Of a DNA stretch of 64,000 nucleotides, positions 1 through 11,451 are shown piece by piece (positions within the stretch are counted from its first letter, which is position 1; each line of letters starts with the position of its first letter). Location of the stretch: positions 52,908-116,907 of the forward strand of contig JAIVFJ010000203.1 in NCBI GenBank assembly GCA_025765615.1. The letters run 5' to 3'. This stretch comes from Zopfochytrium polystomum. Lineage: Eukaryota; Chytridiomycota; Chytridiomycetes; Chytridiales; Chytridiaceae. The position numbers and the translations under genes are program-made. The notes under the pieces are model-generated. The model did no database searches, was not told where the DNA came from, and was given only the letters and a program-made list of their open reading frames with translations.

Positions 1-57
1 CTTTCCCTCACTCTAGGGCCCAGATCCCAGGGTCAAAGGAGTGAGTATAGTCTCACA
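1..57 (-). repeat. Terminus of a TIR element, cut by the window edge
   Basis: These bases are the reverse complement of 14086-14141 with one mismatch. The shared sequence ends in TATAGTCTCACA, the terminal motif of the complete element at 14087-15253. The copy therefore starts outside the window and ends here. No coding content is visible in the part that can be seen. Confidence 0.75.
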
Positions 58-1158
58 CAACCTCTTCAATCACCTGATTATTCGCTGACTGAAAATGCAG
101 ATACGTTGGAAGTTACTGGTGATGGAGCCTTGCCTGCTGTAGGGCACCAGCACTGGTCCAGCAGCGCCTTGTTGGATAAGAGTGAAGCCCCCTTGTCATC
201 AAGGTCCAGTGCTCTGACCGGTTGACCTCCTCTGTAGTGCAGGACATTGTATCATGTCAAGAGTCAAGAAGCCAGAGGATCTGACACATAATGGAAGAAG
301 AGGAGTGTCGTGATTTCCATTTGAGCAGGAAGCACCACTCACCAAATCAGTCACCAGACACGCAGGTTGCCTCAACACCAACACCTGAACTACCTATTGC
401 TCTCAGCACAAGTAGTCTCAAACACCACTGACAGCAACTTCAATTACAGCTCAAGTGTCCCAACTTCCACCCAATAGCTCTCATCCCCACCCATATCATC
501 ACACTGCCAAGGAGCCACAGCAACAGCCACAGCTGATGCCCTGGAGATCCTTTTGCCCAGTGATGAAAGGGGCAGTGGGCCCAGCGATCTGGAAGAATTT
601 GGTCCAGTGCAGAGGGTGAGAGGGGGGTACGATATGGTGAAGGCCCCGCTCAGGGCCCTACGTTGCCAGACGTCTGGAGTCTTCATTTCCGCAAGAGGTA
701 GGCGACTGGTAGAGTATTAGTAGTAGGCCCACTGGTGACGTGGACCCCGCAGCATCTGGCAAGGTACTACCCGCTGACAAGGCCCCGATTGTGGTAGATG
801 TGTCATTTTGGTGCAGACGTGACAAGGCCCTGGACATCAAGTTCTTTGCAACCACCGGGTTCCCATCCAACTGTTATCCAGATTCTGCTTGACACCTCCA
901 CCAGTGCCAATCACTCTCAGCTGGACACCAGATTACGCAGCAAACTAGATCCTACGGGTTCACACACAGGAGCAGCGCACTCACCTTTTTCAACCTCCCC
1001 AGCCACTTGAATTCAGTCGATGCACACCCAGCAACACCACCAACGACATCAGAACAGGAGCTCAGCCGCAGGAACAGCAACTAATTCGGAGTTGTCATGT
1101 CCATCAGCAGTTTCAGCAGCTGTCAGCAGCAGAGTAGATTGCCTTTTGTGAAGTCAGT
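58..1158. other. Non-coding stretch, no gene supported
   Basis: Only short overlapping ORFs occur, without recognisable domains or splice patterns. Base composition is less GC-rich than in the genes that follow, which suggests old repeat-derived DNA. I see no RNA gene or clear repeat structure here. Confidence 0.4.
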
Positions 1159-1389
1159 TGGGAGCTTGAGGCCATCAACAACCTTCACCTGTCACAAGAC
1201 ATCCCTCAAGCTCCCACTGACCAGACCTTGTACAAGGACAACACACCAACGATTTGCTTGACAGTAAACAATATCCATACAATCCACTTCAAGCACACCT
1301 TCTTGCACTTGGTCGGTCACCGCCACCACACCTGGTCACTTGTAGAGGGACTGAACATGGAGGAGAATGCAGCGTACAGTACTGCATGA
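1159..1389 (+). pseudogene. Possible Ty1/copia RNase H relic
   Basis: One reading frame contains LYKDNTPTICL followed about a dozen residues later by FKH. This resembles the Y-x-DN-x-x-x-I-x-L ... KH block of Ty1/copia RNase H domains. The upstream part reads WELEAINNLHLSQD, as expected for the preceding helix. No other domain of such an element is visible nearby, and the match is short, so it could be chance. Confidence 0.25.
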
Positions 1390-1633
1390 AGAGTTTGAAT
1401 GGTGTGCAAGGTTAGAAGTAGGTTAGGCTCCAGGTGGGGCACTAGTTGAAACGTTCTTCCCATCTCGCCGCTTTGGGCATTCATATCTTTCTTCCACTCT
1501 CCTTAGCAGCATCACCCCAGATATTTTCCTTTCCCTGCCGCGGTTTCCCAGATCAGCAATTGGGTGGGGGTTTTCATCGGAGCAAGGCTTTGCGCCGACT
1601 GTTGATCCGAGAAAAAAAAAAACTTTTCACAGC

Positions 1634-2386
1634 ATGTCTTACTACAACCGCGGTGGAGGAGGAGGCGGCGGCGACGACAACGGCGGCGGTCGCAGCGGCA
1701 GCAGCGGCGGAAGCAGGTACCAGCAGGATGACCGCGGCGGCTACGGCCGTAGCGGCGGTAGCAGATACCAGCAGGACGATCGCGGCGGGTAGGGAGGCGG
1801 CGGCGGCGGCGGCTATGATAACGGCGGCAGCCGGTACAACCAAGGCGGAGGTGGTGGCGGCGGCTACGACAACGGAGGCAGCCGGTACAACCAGGGTGGC
1901 GGCGGCGGAGGCTATGACAACGGCGGTAGCAGATACAACCAAGGCGGAGGCGGCGGCGGGTACGGGAACACCAGCGGGTACGGCAACCAGCCGCCGCAGG
2001 AGCGGCGGTGGGAGGACGTTGACGACGAGGAGGAGAACTACAACGACGAAGGGTGGCTGGAGCGCAAGACCAAGAAGACGCAGCAGGACTCGGTCGACAC
2101 GACCCGGCGGGCGCTGGCGAAGTTGCGTGAGGCAGAGGATTCGGCGACCGCCGGGTTGACGAGGTTGAATCAGCAGTCTGGTGAGTGTTGTGCCGCGGAT
2201 CGGTGGGGGCATGCATGCGTGTGTGAGGAGATGGTATGAGCTGTGGTGTTGCAGGGAAGGTCTGCGCTTGTGGCTGAGTGGGATCAAACGCCACCCGCAG
2301 AGCCCCATCTCGGATCCACTGCCATGCAAACTACACCCCTGTTGCCCAAATTATGGCTCGACTCCTAACGACGTTTCACACCTCCA

Positions 2387-2422
<36 letters not shown>

Positions 2423-2950
2423 ACCAGAGCAACTGCACAACATCGAGCACCGCCTGAATGTCGCCGACAGCCAGGCCAAACTGGCAGAAGCCAAGACGGG
2501 CGAGCTCAAGGCGCTCAACCGCTTTTTTATGAGACCCACGTTTGGGCCGGCAAAAAGGCCGCCCGCATCGAGGAGCAGGCCAAGCGGGAGATGGCCGAGA
2601 AAGAGGAGCGCGAGCAGGAGCGCAAGACGCGAGTGCAGGAGACTCTTGCCAACAATGGGCGCTATGGCGGCGGCGGCGGCGGCGGATACAATGGTGGCGG
2701 CGGCGGACGGTACGGCAAGTCGTACACGACACCGGACGGACTGGAGCGCGACGAGCTGGAAGTGGAGATCGACAACAACCTCGACCAGATGTCTGCGGGT
2801 CTCGCGCAGCTCAAGATGATGGGCATGGCGATGGACTCTGAGATCACGAAGCAGAACGAGCACATTCGGGCGATCAGCGCCACCAGCGAGGACGTGCGGC
2901 CTCGCATCGAAAAGACGAACAGGGTCCTCAACACCGTGTTGAAGAAGTAG
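1634..2950 (+). CDS. Qbc-SNARE (SEC9/SNAP-25 family), disrupted
   Basis: Plasma-membrane t-SNARE that would supply two helices to the exocytic fusion complex. Exon 1 is 1634-2180, a GT-AG intron with a CA repeat is 2181-2427, and exon 2 is 2428-2950. The N-terminus is a Gly-rich tandem repeat (GGYDNGGSRYNQ unit). The first SNARE helix spans the intron: LNQQS then EQLHNIEHRL, with the zero-layer Gln, followed by ELKALNRFF. The second helix lies in NNLDQMSAGLAQLKMMG and ITKQNEHIRAI up to the end at NTVLKK. Two lesions are seen: an in-frame TAG at 1790-1792 inside the repeat, and a one-base frame loss at the T6 run 2523-2528. The TAG could be removed by a 42-nt mini-intron (1789-1830, GT-AG, in frame). 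The true stop is also TAG, so code reassignment is unlikely. Confidence 0.85.
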
Positions 2951-3042
2951 TCCAGTTGGTTGGGGTGGAGGGAGATGTGGTTCCAAGAATGGAAGTCTCG
3001 TCTCGACGGTCGTCATGAACGATTATTGTTTGTTGCTCCCCG

Positions 3043-3073
<31 letters not shown>

Positions 3074-3871
3074 ATGATTCATCAACCCTTCAACCCTCCC
3101 TCCCTCCCTCCCTCCTCACTGCTCCTCGATCGCTTTCACGCGCGCGTGAGCAGTGAGGGTGACCTGGCAGTTGCGAGATCTGTTCGAGCTGTTGCCTTTC
3201 TGCCTGTTAAACAGGCGCGCAAGACAAACACGGTGTGTGTGTGTGGGTGTGTGTGTGTGTGTGTGAGTGAGCCGCTGCGCGACAGGGTCGCAAAGGCTGG
3301 AATCCGCCAAGTCAAAGTGACCGCGCGTCGAGGCTGGGAGGGGGAAAGGGAGGGAGGCGGGCTGCGGGGGTTGTGACGTGTCTGACTGTTTCACTCTGTC
3401 TGTCGTCCGGTGCTCGTGCACCAGCCAGATAGACAAACAACCAGAAATTTTTGAGCATGAACCAATCAGTATGACTAGTCATGCGGCCAAATTGGCAGTC
3501 ATTCTCCAACACAGGCGAAATGTATTCCGCTTCTTCTCTTCTTTTCTCTTAACCAAACAAGGAAAGCAAAAATGCCGGCACGTGCCGCTGCTGCATGAAA
3601 GGGGGGGAGAAAAACAAGGAAAAAACGACAAAACAAGAGCACTATTATTATGCATGTTTTTAATATTGAAAAATTGTAGCAAGAAAGAGCAAGAAAGAGC
3701 GACTTGATGGCTGTGTGTTCAGTATTTACGGTAATTAGTGCAACAAACAGTACAGAGAATCGAAGGAGAGGAGACCCACTGCCCCTTCAGCCAGCCTTCA
3801 GCCCAGCCATCGCATCGCACGCACGCACGAACGCACTCATCGCCGCCCGCCGCCGCCCCCCGCCGCCCGCC
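2951..3871. other. Intergenic, microsatellites
   Basis: Holds a CT run (about 3045-3074), a CCCT run (about 3096-3117) and an interrupted GT run (about 3233-3266). No ORF with domain content is seen. The last part, just before 3872, is C-rich 5' flank of the next gene. Confidence 0.6.
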
Positions 3872-4320
3872 ATGGATCCGTCGCAGTTCGTTGCCAACAG
3901 CAACTTCGCGGCCGCCCTCGGCGTCTCGCTCATCACCACGGTACGACGAGAATGCACCCCACCACCCCTCGTCCTGCACTCACCGCCTGGGAGGGAGAAG
4001 CAGAGCACTCACCGTCCTTCCCCTCCTCCCCGCTCCTCATCCACCACCAAACGCCCCCGCAATCTTACGATCTCCAACTCCCCCAACTTTCTCCATTTCT
4101 TTCTGCCCAACCACGTTCGCTCTTTCCGTGATCTTCCCCCAGCTCGTCTCCTTCTGGGAAGTCATCACGAAAATGACGAACCCCGTCCTCCTGTGGACGC
4201 TAGCCATCTCCGCCACTGGCCACCTCATCTACACCTTTGGGTCCGCCGTGATCGCACGGAATGTCGCCGTCGACGGCAATCTCGACAGGTTCTTTTACTT
4301 GTCGGCCTGCTTGACGAGTG

Positions 4321-4395
<75 letters not shown>

Positions 4396-5844
4396 CGTTC
4401 CAGCTTTCCTTTTTGGGGGTGGGTTTGTGTCTGCCGGGTTCCAGTTTTCTCACCCCGACATCATCGTGGCGATGGCGCATCCCCGCGGAGCAGTTGCAGA
4501 TGTGATAGCCGTAAGTTGACCTGCTACACTTCGCTTGAGACGATAGAGAAGAAATGTCAACGATCTCCCTGAAAACTAACGCCCTACACTCTCTTCACAC
4601 ACACACACTCTCTCTCCCTGCTGCCAGTGGTTCGCCATCGTGTTCCACACCACTTACCGAACCGTGCTCATCATGTACCCAAAGTCGAACCGCGTGTGGA
4701 TCGTCCCAAGCATCATTCTCGTCGTGCAGATGTGCATTCAGAGGTTTGTTGTTGCTTTGTCCTTTTTTTTGATTTTCTTCTAAAAACGGACACTTCTTTT
4801 CCGATTCCCAACCGCGTGTGGGGTGTACTGGTGACCCCCACGCGTACGAAAATCACAGCGCGAGTAAGTGGAGTGCGCGGGACTCGTAATTGGTTTTTGG
4901 TCCCCTCGCTCTGACACGCTTGGCTGCTGCTCCCCAAAAAAACACCCTCCATGAACAAGGCCTCTACTATTGGTACGATAACTGGACGGTTCGTTAGCCG
5001 CCATTTTCCCAATACAAAGCCACCCCCTCACGAAAAAGGCTTAATCCGCCCCCTCGCAGACAAACCACTTTGCGACCACCACCCCGCAGCTCTACTGGCT
5101 CTCCCTCGTCGTCATGTTCTTCGTCTCGTCCGTCGACTCGGTCTTCTTTGTCCTTGCCCAGTACAAGATCATCACCACCCTCCGCGAGGTCAGCAACACT
5201 CCCGTCTCGCCGCTGCACGTCGCGAAGACCGCGCTGAGGATCATGTGCTACACCTCCGCGGTCGTGATGGAGTTTGTGTCGCTCGGTTCGTCGCCCAGCT
5301 TTTTTTTGTTTAGTTTTGGCTTTGTTTTCTGGCTTTTTTTTTTGTTTTCTGAGATGGCATTTTGCTAAATGGTGTCCGCTTTGCTTCCTTCAATCGATAG
5401 GCCAGTACTTTTACAGTGCCGACACATGTAATTGACGCGAGCCGGAGGGGAGAAGCGTTCTACGAAAACCAACCACTGACTTCACTATGTTTACCTCCCT
5501 CCCCTCCGAAAATCTTTCAAAAAACCCAACGCTCATTCACACCAAAAACCCAAAAGCATGGTAATCCCCATCACATACCCCCTGGCCCTCTTTTCCCGCC
5601 CCCCTAACCTTCTTTCTTAACACTCTCCATCCACCTCCCCCCAAACTAACACCAACCCCCATTGTCTATCCCTTCCGCGTCCCCTCCCCCCCCTCCCCCC
5701 TAACAAAAACCAACGAAAAAAAGGCCCTTCGTCTACCAAGCTCAAAACCTTATGATCATGGTCCTCCTTTCCGACAGCCACTACATCACGCAAATCGTCC
5801 GGTACTACTACTACGGCACACCGAAATCCGATAGCACGTTTTAG
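3872..5844 (+). CDS. Predicted seven-helix membrane protein, many tiny exons
   Basis: Proposed exons: 3872-3940, 4143-4317, 4494-4510, 4628-4743, 4859-4863, 4960-4988, 5060-5285, 5401-5427 and a last exon from about 5726 to the TAG at 5842-5844. The phases match through exon 8, including a 17-nt and a 5-nt exon. Hydrophobic segments include VLLWTLAISATGHLIYTFG, ADVIAWFAIVFHTTY, VWIVPSIILVVQMCI, LYWLSLVVMFFVSSVDSVFF and NLMIMVLLSDSHYI. The layout resembles a small GPCR-like protein of about 260 residues, but I recognise no family. The junction into the last exon is one base out of frame at the A7GG run near 5725. Intron 2 carries a long GT microsatellite. Confidence 0.7.
4324..4394. repeat. 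GT microsatellite in an intron
   Basis: About 70 nt of pure GT dinucleotides directly after the exon 2 donor of the seven-helix gene. It lies wholly inside the intron. Confidence 0.95.
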
Positions 5845-6456
5845 GCGGGGAACTTCTTTGTTTTTGTTTTTGTTTTGAGGAGAAGAAAAAAATAATCGGT
5901 GCTGGGGCCGACGCGATGCGGCGCCACACGTCGTGAGATGTGCTCCTTGGTTGGGTGAATACGGTGTGACGAAAGAAGGCCTGGGCAGTGGAAGGAGGTG
6001 GTTGTCATGCGGGTTATCCCCCCTCCTTTTTAATTACTTGTGTTCTTGTATTGAATGTGCGCGATGGGCACTTCTCATCATGTCAAAATACTAACAATCA
6101 GTCCGTCTATGAAGAGAGGGAGGGCTTGTGCTTCTTGCTTGGCTTGGTCCCGTCTTTGTTGATGCGGCGTTGCAAAAGCCCCCGTACCTCGGCCTCCTCT
6201 GCGCGGCGAATTGCTGCAAAACGATGGACCCTGGACAACGAGTCCAGCAACGTGCACATGTAGTCTGGGATCTTTTCCTCCAACTTTTGATTCACTTTTT
6301 AAAAACGGAGACGAAAAACGAAGCTTGCGATAGGTGACTTTTCTATTATGTAAAACGGAGACGTAAAAAAAAAAAAATAAAAAAATAAAAAAAAAGACAA
6401 GACGGTCTGGGAAAAACGGTTGCAACTTCGGGCTGGCTCTCTCCGTCATCGAGGAA
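5845..6456. other. Intergenic, with one possible small minus-strand ORF
   Basis: Contains A-rich runs and two copies of an AAACGGAGACG motif (about 6302-6312 and 6353-6363). On the minus strand an open frame from 6295 to 6107 reads EEKIPDYMCTLLDSL ... KKHKPSLSS, helical and basic. It could be the last exon of a small gene, since an AAAAAG acceptor precedes it, but no convincing first exon or ATG was found. Confidence 0.35.
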
Positions 6457-8590
6457 TCAGCTCTGTGTCGGCGACTGAGTCTTGGCCGCTTTCAAAAACG
6501 AAGGCAGACTCGACAGCCTCATCATCGTCAACACGACCTCGAGCACTCCCGCAAAAACCGCAGGGTCGTACCGCTTCCTTGTCCGCTCTGACTCGCTCAC
6601 GCTCTCTTGCCCCGGGACGTATCCCGTCTCCTCCAGGAGCTTGCGGATGACCTTTGCGGGCACGTTCAGCTCCATGTCTGCGTCTGGGGTGAAGTGGTCC
6701 TGAAGGATTTTGTTCAGGGCGTCGTGCAGGGTCTGGACCAGTTGTGGCCTCGGTGTCGGGGGCGTAGTCGGCGCGGCGGAGAGGATTGGGAGGAGGTCAG
6801 GGGGAAGAGCCGCGTAAAGCGCTTGGTATGACTGGTAGGCGTTGTAGAACTCCATGTTTTCCTCAGAGTGCTCGTTCCGCAGAAATTCGTAAAAGTCTGG
6901 TGGGGGGAACAAGTTTAGCGTCGAGGCATACTCAGAGAAAATAAGAAGCGCTTCCATGCCTTTGTAGCTCAGAGGTGGCTCCAGCTGGTTGTCGAGAACC
7001 TGCTGGAGCGTGATGCTCGACTTTGATTTTGTCGACGAGGTCGTTGAAGCCGGAGTCGACGGCGACGCAGCCATTTCGCTGATGGCCGAAACCGCGGTGG
7101 GACTCTTCACAATCGAAGACCGGTCGCTGGGCGGGACGGACTGCACGCTCATCCCCGACGTCCTCCTCGACAGCCGCTCGGACGCGTCCTCCGCCTTCAC
7201 GCCCGTCGCCGCCGCCACCTGCTTCCGAAAGTTTGGAAAGCTCGAAAACTCGATCACCACCACGACGTGGTCGAGTACGGCCTTGAACACCTCCGGGCGC
7301 AGGTCGCCGCGCTCCTTGATCGCGGCCAGCAGCGTCGAGCGCATCTTGTGCGTGATGTTGAGCTCCTTTTCCGCGTCGTCGACAAAGTACTTGCGCAGGA
7401 TTTCGTCGAGGTGGTCCGTCAGCTTTGACAGCTCTTGCGGCGGGGTGCCCGAGGAAGGAGAGTCCTGGGAGAGGAGAAATTCGGCGGGCACGTTGTTCGC
7501 CAGTTCGTTGTACTTTTGCATGTCGAGATAAAAGTCTGCGTTCTCTTCTGAGTGCTCTTTGCAGAGGAAATCGTAGAAGTCTAGGAAAAGGAATGTGAAC
7601 GTTCTACTTCCGTGAGTCGCACCCAAGTAAACGAACCTTGAAAGCTGTAGGGCGACGGAAGCTTGTTTTCCAACACCTGCCTCAGCACAACCGATTTCGC
7701 CGTGCTGCTCGTCCGTCTCGCCAAACCACTCGCCCCTTCCTTGGGAGTTTCTCCCGCCAGTCCCGTTCCCCCCGCGGTCGGCGCCCCCGCCGACACGGCC
7801 GCGGCGACCATCGTGGACGTCAACGGGCTGACCCCGACGGACCTGCAAAAGCTCGGGAAGCTCGACAGCCGCAGCATCGTGCACACGTTCTCGACCGCCG
7901 CGTCGAACACCGCCGGCCGAAAGTCCTGGTCCCGCCGGATCGCTTGCACCACGTGCGACGCGATCTTGGCTGGCACGTTCAGCTCCTTCTCGCCGTCGCT
8001 CGTGAAGAAAGTCGCGAGGATCGAGTCCAGCGCCGAGGTCAGCGGAACGAGCTCCGGACGCGCCGGTTGGCCGTCGTCTGCGGCTGCGCCGCCGCCTTTG
8101 CTTGGGACCAGCAGCTCGGCCGGGACCGTCGATGCGAGCCGTGTGTACTCTTTCACGGCCATGTAAAACTCGAGGTTCTCTTCAGAGTGCTCGCGGCAGA
8201 GAAAGTCGTAGAAATCTAATTTTCCCCGTCAACGGGAGAGTCGAAAGCGGGAGTGAGATCTCGCAGACGGCAGACGTGCGAAAGGAAAATTGGAGAGAGT
8301 GGCGATCCAGGACCAGGACCGCCGGCTCTGGTTTTTCATCTCCCAGCCCAACCCATACCTTGATAGCTGAGCGGACTCTCGAGCTCGTCGTCAAGCACCT
8401 TTTGAAGCGGCACCCGCTGCGGCTGTGCAGATGCGTCGAGCGAGGGCAGATCCGCGGTCGCATCCGCGACGCCGGCGCTGTGCGATGCCCGGTGCTTTGC
8501 GCCGGCGTTCCCCGCGCCGTTAGCGTCGATCCATACCCTCGCCGACACGAGGTTCAGCGAGAGAGGGCGAGGGTTCCTATCGACACCCAT
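6457..8590 (-). CDS. Protein with three tandem RGS-like domains
   Basis: Exons (minus strand): 8590-8359, 8215-7637, 7580-6960, 6896-6457, with phase-1 introns. Each of three units begins with a VLxxxL ... SPxSYQG segment and then the RGS-like core DFYDFLCREHSEENLEFY, DFYDFLCKEHSEENADFY or DFYEFLRNEHSEENMEFY. Each continues to a helix of the ...ELNVPAK...V... type and ends in MLRLSSFPSF, VIEFSSFPNF or MMRLSSLPSF. RGS domains accelerate GTP hydrolysis by G-alpha subunits, and the SEEN motif matches the family. Ser/Thr/Ala-rich linkers separate the units. Introns interrupt each unit at the same place, directly before DFY. The third is a GC-AG intron of 63 nt that is also readable. No frame break was found. 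Confidence 0.85.
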
Positions 8591-8598
8591 TTTTCGTT

Positions 8599-8636
<38 letters not shown>

Positions 8637-9311
8637 CAAGAAACCTGCGAGGGGTGGGCCTGGGTGCTGAGTGCGAAGTCCAACGTTGGATCAAGGAAGT
8701 CTGAATCTCTCGTCAGGTGTTGCTCCTCGGTCGACGGAAGGGTCTGAAGCGAAACGCTTGAAAAGAGCTGCTAACACTTAAAATTGGCGCCCTCCGCCCG
8801 TCGCTTCTACGGTGATGTACGAGGTGACTGGTGCTGGTAGGGCCGCGTGCAAGAACAGCCTTCGAGGTTCTGGAATTTGTTTGGGGGGGGAGGGGGCTGG
8901 GTCGTTCCAGAACGTTGAAAACAGCACGTAAGAAAATTGTCCTTCCGATGGGTGTCTTCGCAGCCAGCCAGCGCCGATCTTACCCACTCTTTGCCGCCCT
9001 TATCTTCCAATGGTGGGGGGGGGGGGGGGGGGGGGGGTGTGGGAACCGTTGGGAATGGCCCTGCGGACTAGCTTTCTTCGGCTTAATACTGCACCAACTC
9101 TGCAGATCTACGACGAAGAAAGAAAATAAAAATAAAATAAAAAATAAAAAGAGATATGTAGAGCAAGATTCAAAACGACTGCTCTCAAGCACGAGGAGAG
9201 CAAGAGGAACTGCGTAGTTGATGCAACATTATACCCAAAGTCCGAGTGCTTCTGCAGTGGGCCGGGGAAAAAGCGAACAGAGGGCGTGTCGATTCATTTT
9301 TGTTCCACGCC
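8591..9311. other. Intergenic, homopolymer tracts
   Basis: Holds a T36 run (8601-8636, so poly-A in the 5' flank of the RGS gene) and a G run of about 23 (9015-9037), followed by A-rich sequence at 9115-9150. No coding support. Confidence 0.7.
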
Positions 9312-10634
9312 ATGTCCGCCACCAGCGGCCCCAACACCGCCACAAGCACGCTTCTCGCCGTCGCGGCGGCGCTCGTCGCTGCTGCCGCCGTGACGGCTGT
9401 GCTGTACCAACGAAGCCTGTCCTCCTCCTCGTCCTCCTCCTCCTCCTCGAGTACGCGCAAGATCGCCGCCACAAGCCCCAGGCGCAGCCTCCCCCGCGAC
9501 ATCCGCGTCGTCGATCTCGTCATCTATCCCGTAAAGTCGTGCGCTGCCGTCCGCGTAAAGGCCGCTTGGGTCAACCAGTTCGGATTCGAGTTCGATCGCC
9601 AGTGGATCATCGTCGACAAGGACGGCAACATGGTTAGTGAGCTTAGCGATGTAGCTTCCCTCTCCCTTCCGTTAGTCATGCATCTTGACGCTGTATTCAT
9701 CCTTCGCCTCGGGCTTTGTAGTTGACGCAGCGCGAACACCCGAAAATGGCGTTGATTAAGCCAACACTCTCTTCGAGCGAAGCAGGCCCCGACGCATATA
9801 GCCATGGCGGCTCGCTCACCCTCTCTCACGAGTCCGCGTCCTCTACGGTCACCGTTCCGTTCCGTAAATCGTTTGAAGCGGTCAGATCGGTTCCCATCCC
9901 CGTTTGGAAATCTGTCGTCGACGGTGTCGACGAAGGCGATGAAGCCGCCAGGTGGGTGTCCCAAGTGCTCGGCGTCGAGGCAAGGCTGTTTGTGAAAGAT
10001 CCGAGGACTCGGAGGTCTCTGCCGGCAAAGCATACGCCAGGTCGCGAATCGTACTCGCACGACCCTCAGGTGTGTAATTATCATCAGACCCACTCTGTGT
10101 TCTCTCTCTCAGCCACACATTCCTTGACCAACAACCACACCATTTCACCAGACCGCCTTTGCCGACGGCTTCCCGTTCCTCCTCACCTCGACAACATCCC
10201 TCGCCGACGTCAACGCCCGCTTCAAAGAAATCTCCCCGTCCCTCCCAACCCTCGACACCCTCAACTTCCGCCCCAACATCGTCGTCGCCGCGGCCCCGGG
10301 CGGCGACGGCGAGCCCGAGCTCGCCCCCTACGTCGAAGAATCCTTCAAAACCATCGCCATCGGGCCCGACCGGCAAAAATTCTACGTCGCCAGCCGCTGC
10401 ACCCGCTGCCAGATGCCCGGCGTCGACTTCACAAAGGGAACCGCCAACCCGGAGGTCTCGAAGGCGCTCATGAAGTTTCGCCGCGCGGACCCCGGCGACA
10501 GGTTCCAGGCGTGCTTTGGAATGAACCTGAGCCACGCCGATACCGGATTTGTCGTCCGCGTCGGCGACCAGGTTGCGGTCGTCGAGTTTGGCGTGCATAA
10601 CAGGAAGGAAGGGATGTGGAGGCCGGGCATGTGA
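9312..10634 (+). CDS. MOSC-domain protein, mARC-like
   Basis: Exons 9312-9632, 9722-10069 and 10152-10634 give 383 residues, all phase 0, with no frame break. The start at 9312 is chosen because it leads straight into a membrane anchor (TLLAVAAALVAAAAVTAVLY); an in-frame ATG at 9246 also exists. Next is the MOSC N-terminal barrel (VVDLVIYPVKSC ... FEFDRQWIIVD). The MOSC core has FRPNIVV and RCTRCQMPGVD, whose cysteine sits where mARC proteins bind the molybdenum cofactor, and ends in VAVVEFGVHN. The family reduces N-hydroxylated substrates at the outer mitochondrial membrane with cytochrome b5. The anchor plus MOSC order suits that role, but the substrate is unknown. Confidence 0.9.
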
Positions 10635-11115
10635 TTATTACGAAGACTTTTGTTTCGGCTCTCGTGGCAACGCCTTCAGCCGTATTTTTTGAGCATGCCA
10701 TTTCTTTGCCCCTCACCATGCAGTCTGAATCCATTGAACATTTTTTGTGATTCAAGCGTCTACTTCTAAAGATGCCCAAACAAGACAAGCAAAAGTGCCA
10801 ACATTGTTTTTACTAAAGACTGTTTTTACTAAAGACGACTCGACCCCACCACTTTCGTCTTGTCTAATCGTGCAGATTTCACGAGTGATGTAACCGACTT
10901 TTTATTTGACCAGAAAAACAAAGAGGTACTGAATTCAGCTCTAGTTGGTCCTCATAGAAGGCGATTTGAGGTTTCTCAACAACCAATTTTCTGCTGCGCT
11001 CCGCGCATCGGCAACCTGACCCAACACACATGGCCCCACCACACAACCCCACCCTCTTCACAAAAACCTGGAAAAAAAAAGCACACGCTTTCTTCCTCGT
11101 GCCAGTACGCCCCCA
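10635..11115. other. Convergent intergenic region
   Basis: Lies between the 3' ends of the MOSC gene (plus) and the peptidase gene (minus). A tandem GTTTTTACTAAAGAC repeat occurs near 10806-10835. Nothing else is identified. Confidence 0.55.
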
Positions 11116-11408
11116 CTACACCGCCGCGGCCCTCGCGGCCAACTGCCTGACCTCGGTCCCGCCCACGATCGTCCCATTCCCGAGCAGCACCTGCACGCCC
11201 TGCGCCGACGACGACCCGGGCGCCACAAAGGTCACGTTGTGCCCGAGCCGCGAAAGGTACGCGGCCGTCGAGTTCGAGAACCCGCGCCACCCCGGGATCG
11301 CGGGGGACGACGCCGCCCACTCGAGCTGCGTGCGCGCGGGGGAGAGTTGGTCGTGCCAGCGCGGGGCGGCCTTTTTTTTGGATGTAGGGAGGAGGACGTT
11401 AGCGTCAA

Positions 11409-11451
<43 letters not shown>

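Noticed and set aside
1790..1792. TAG read as a sense codon (alternative nuclear code)
   Set aside because: TAG is the terminal stop of this gene and of several others here (for example 5842-5844), so reassignment is not consistent.
1446..2329. Long ORFs on both strands over the SNARE repeat region
   Set aside because: They are frame shadows of the GGN-rich repeat; only the +2 frame from 1634 gives SNARE helices.
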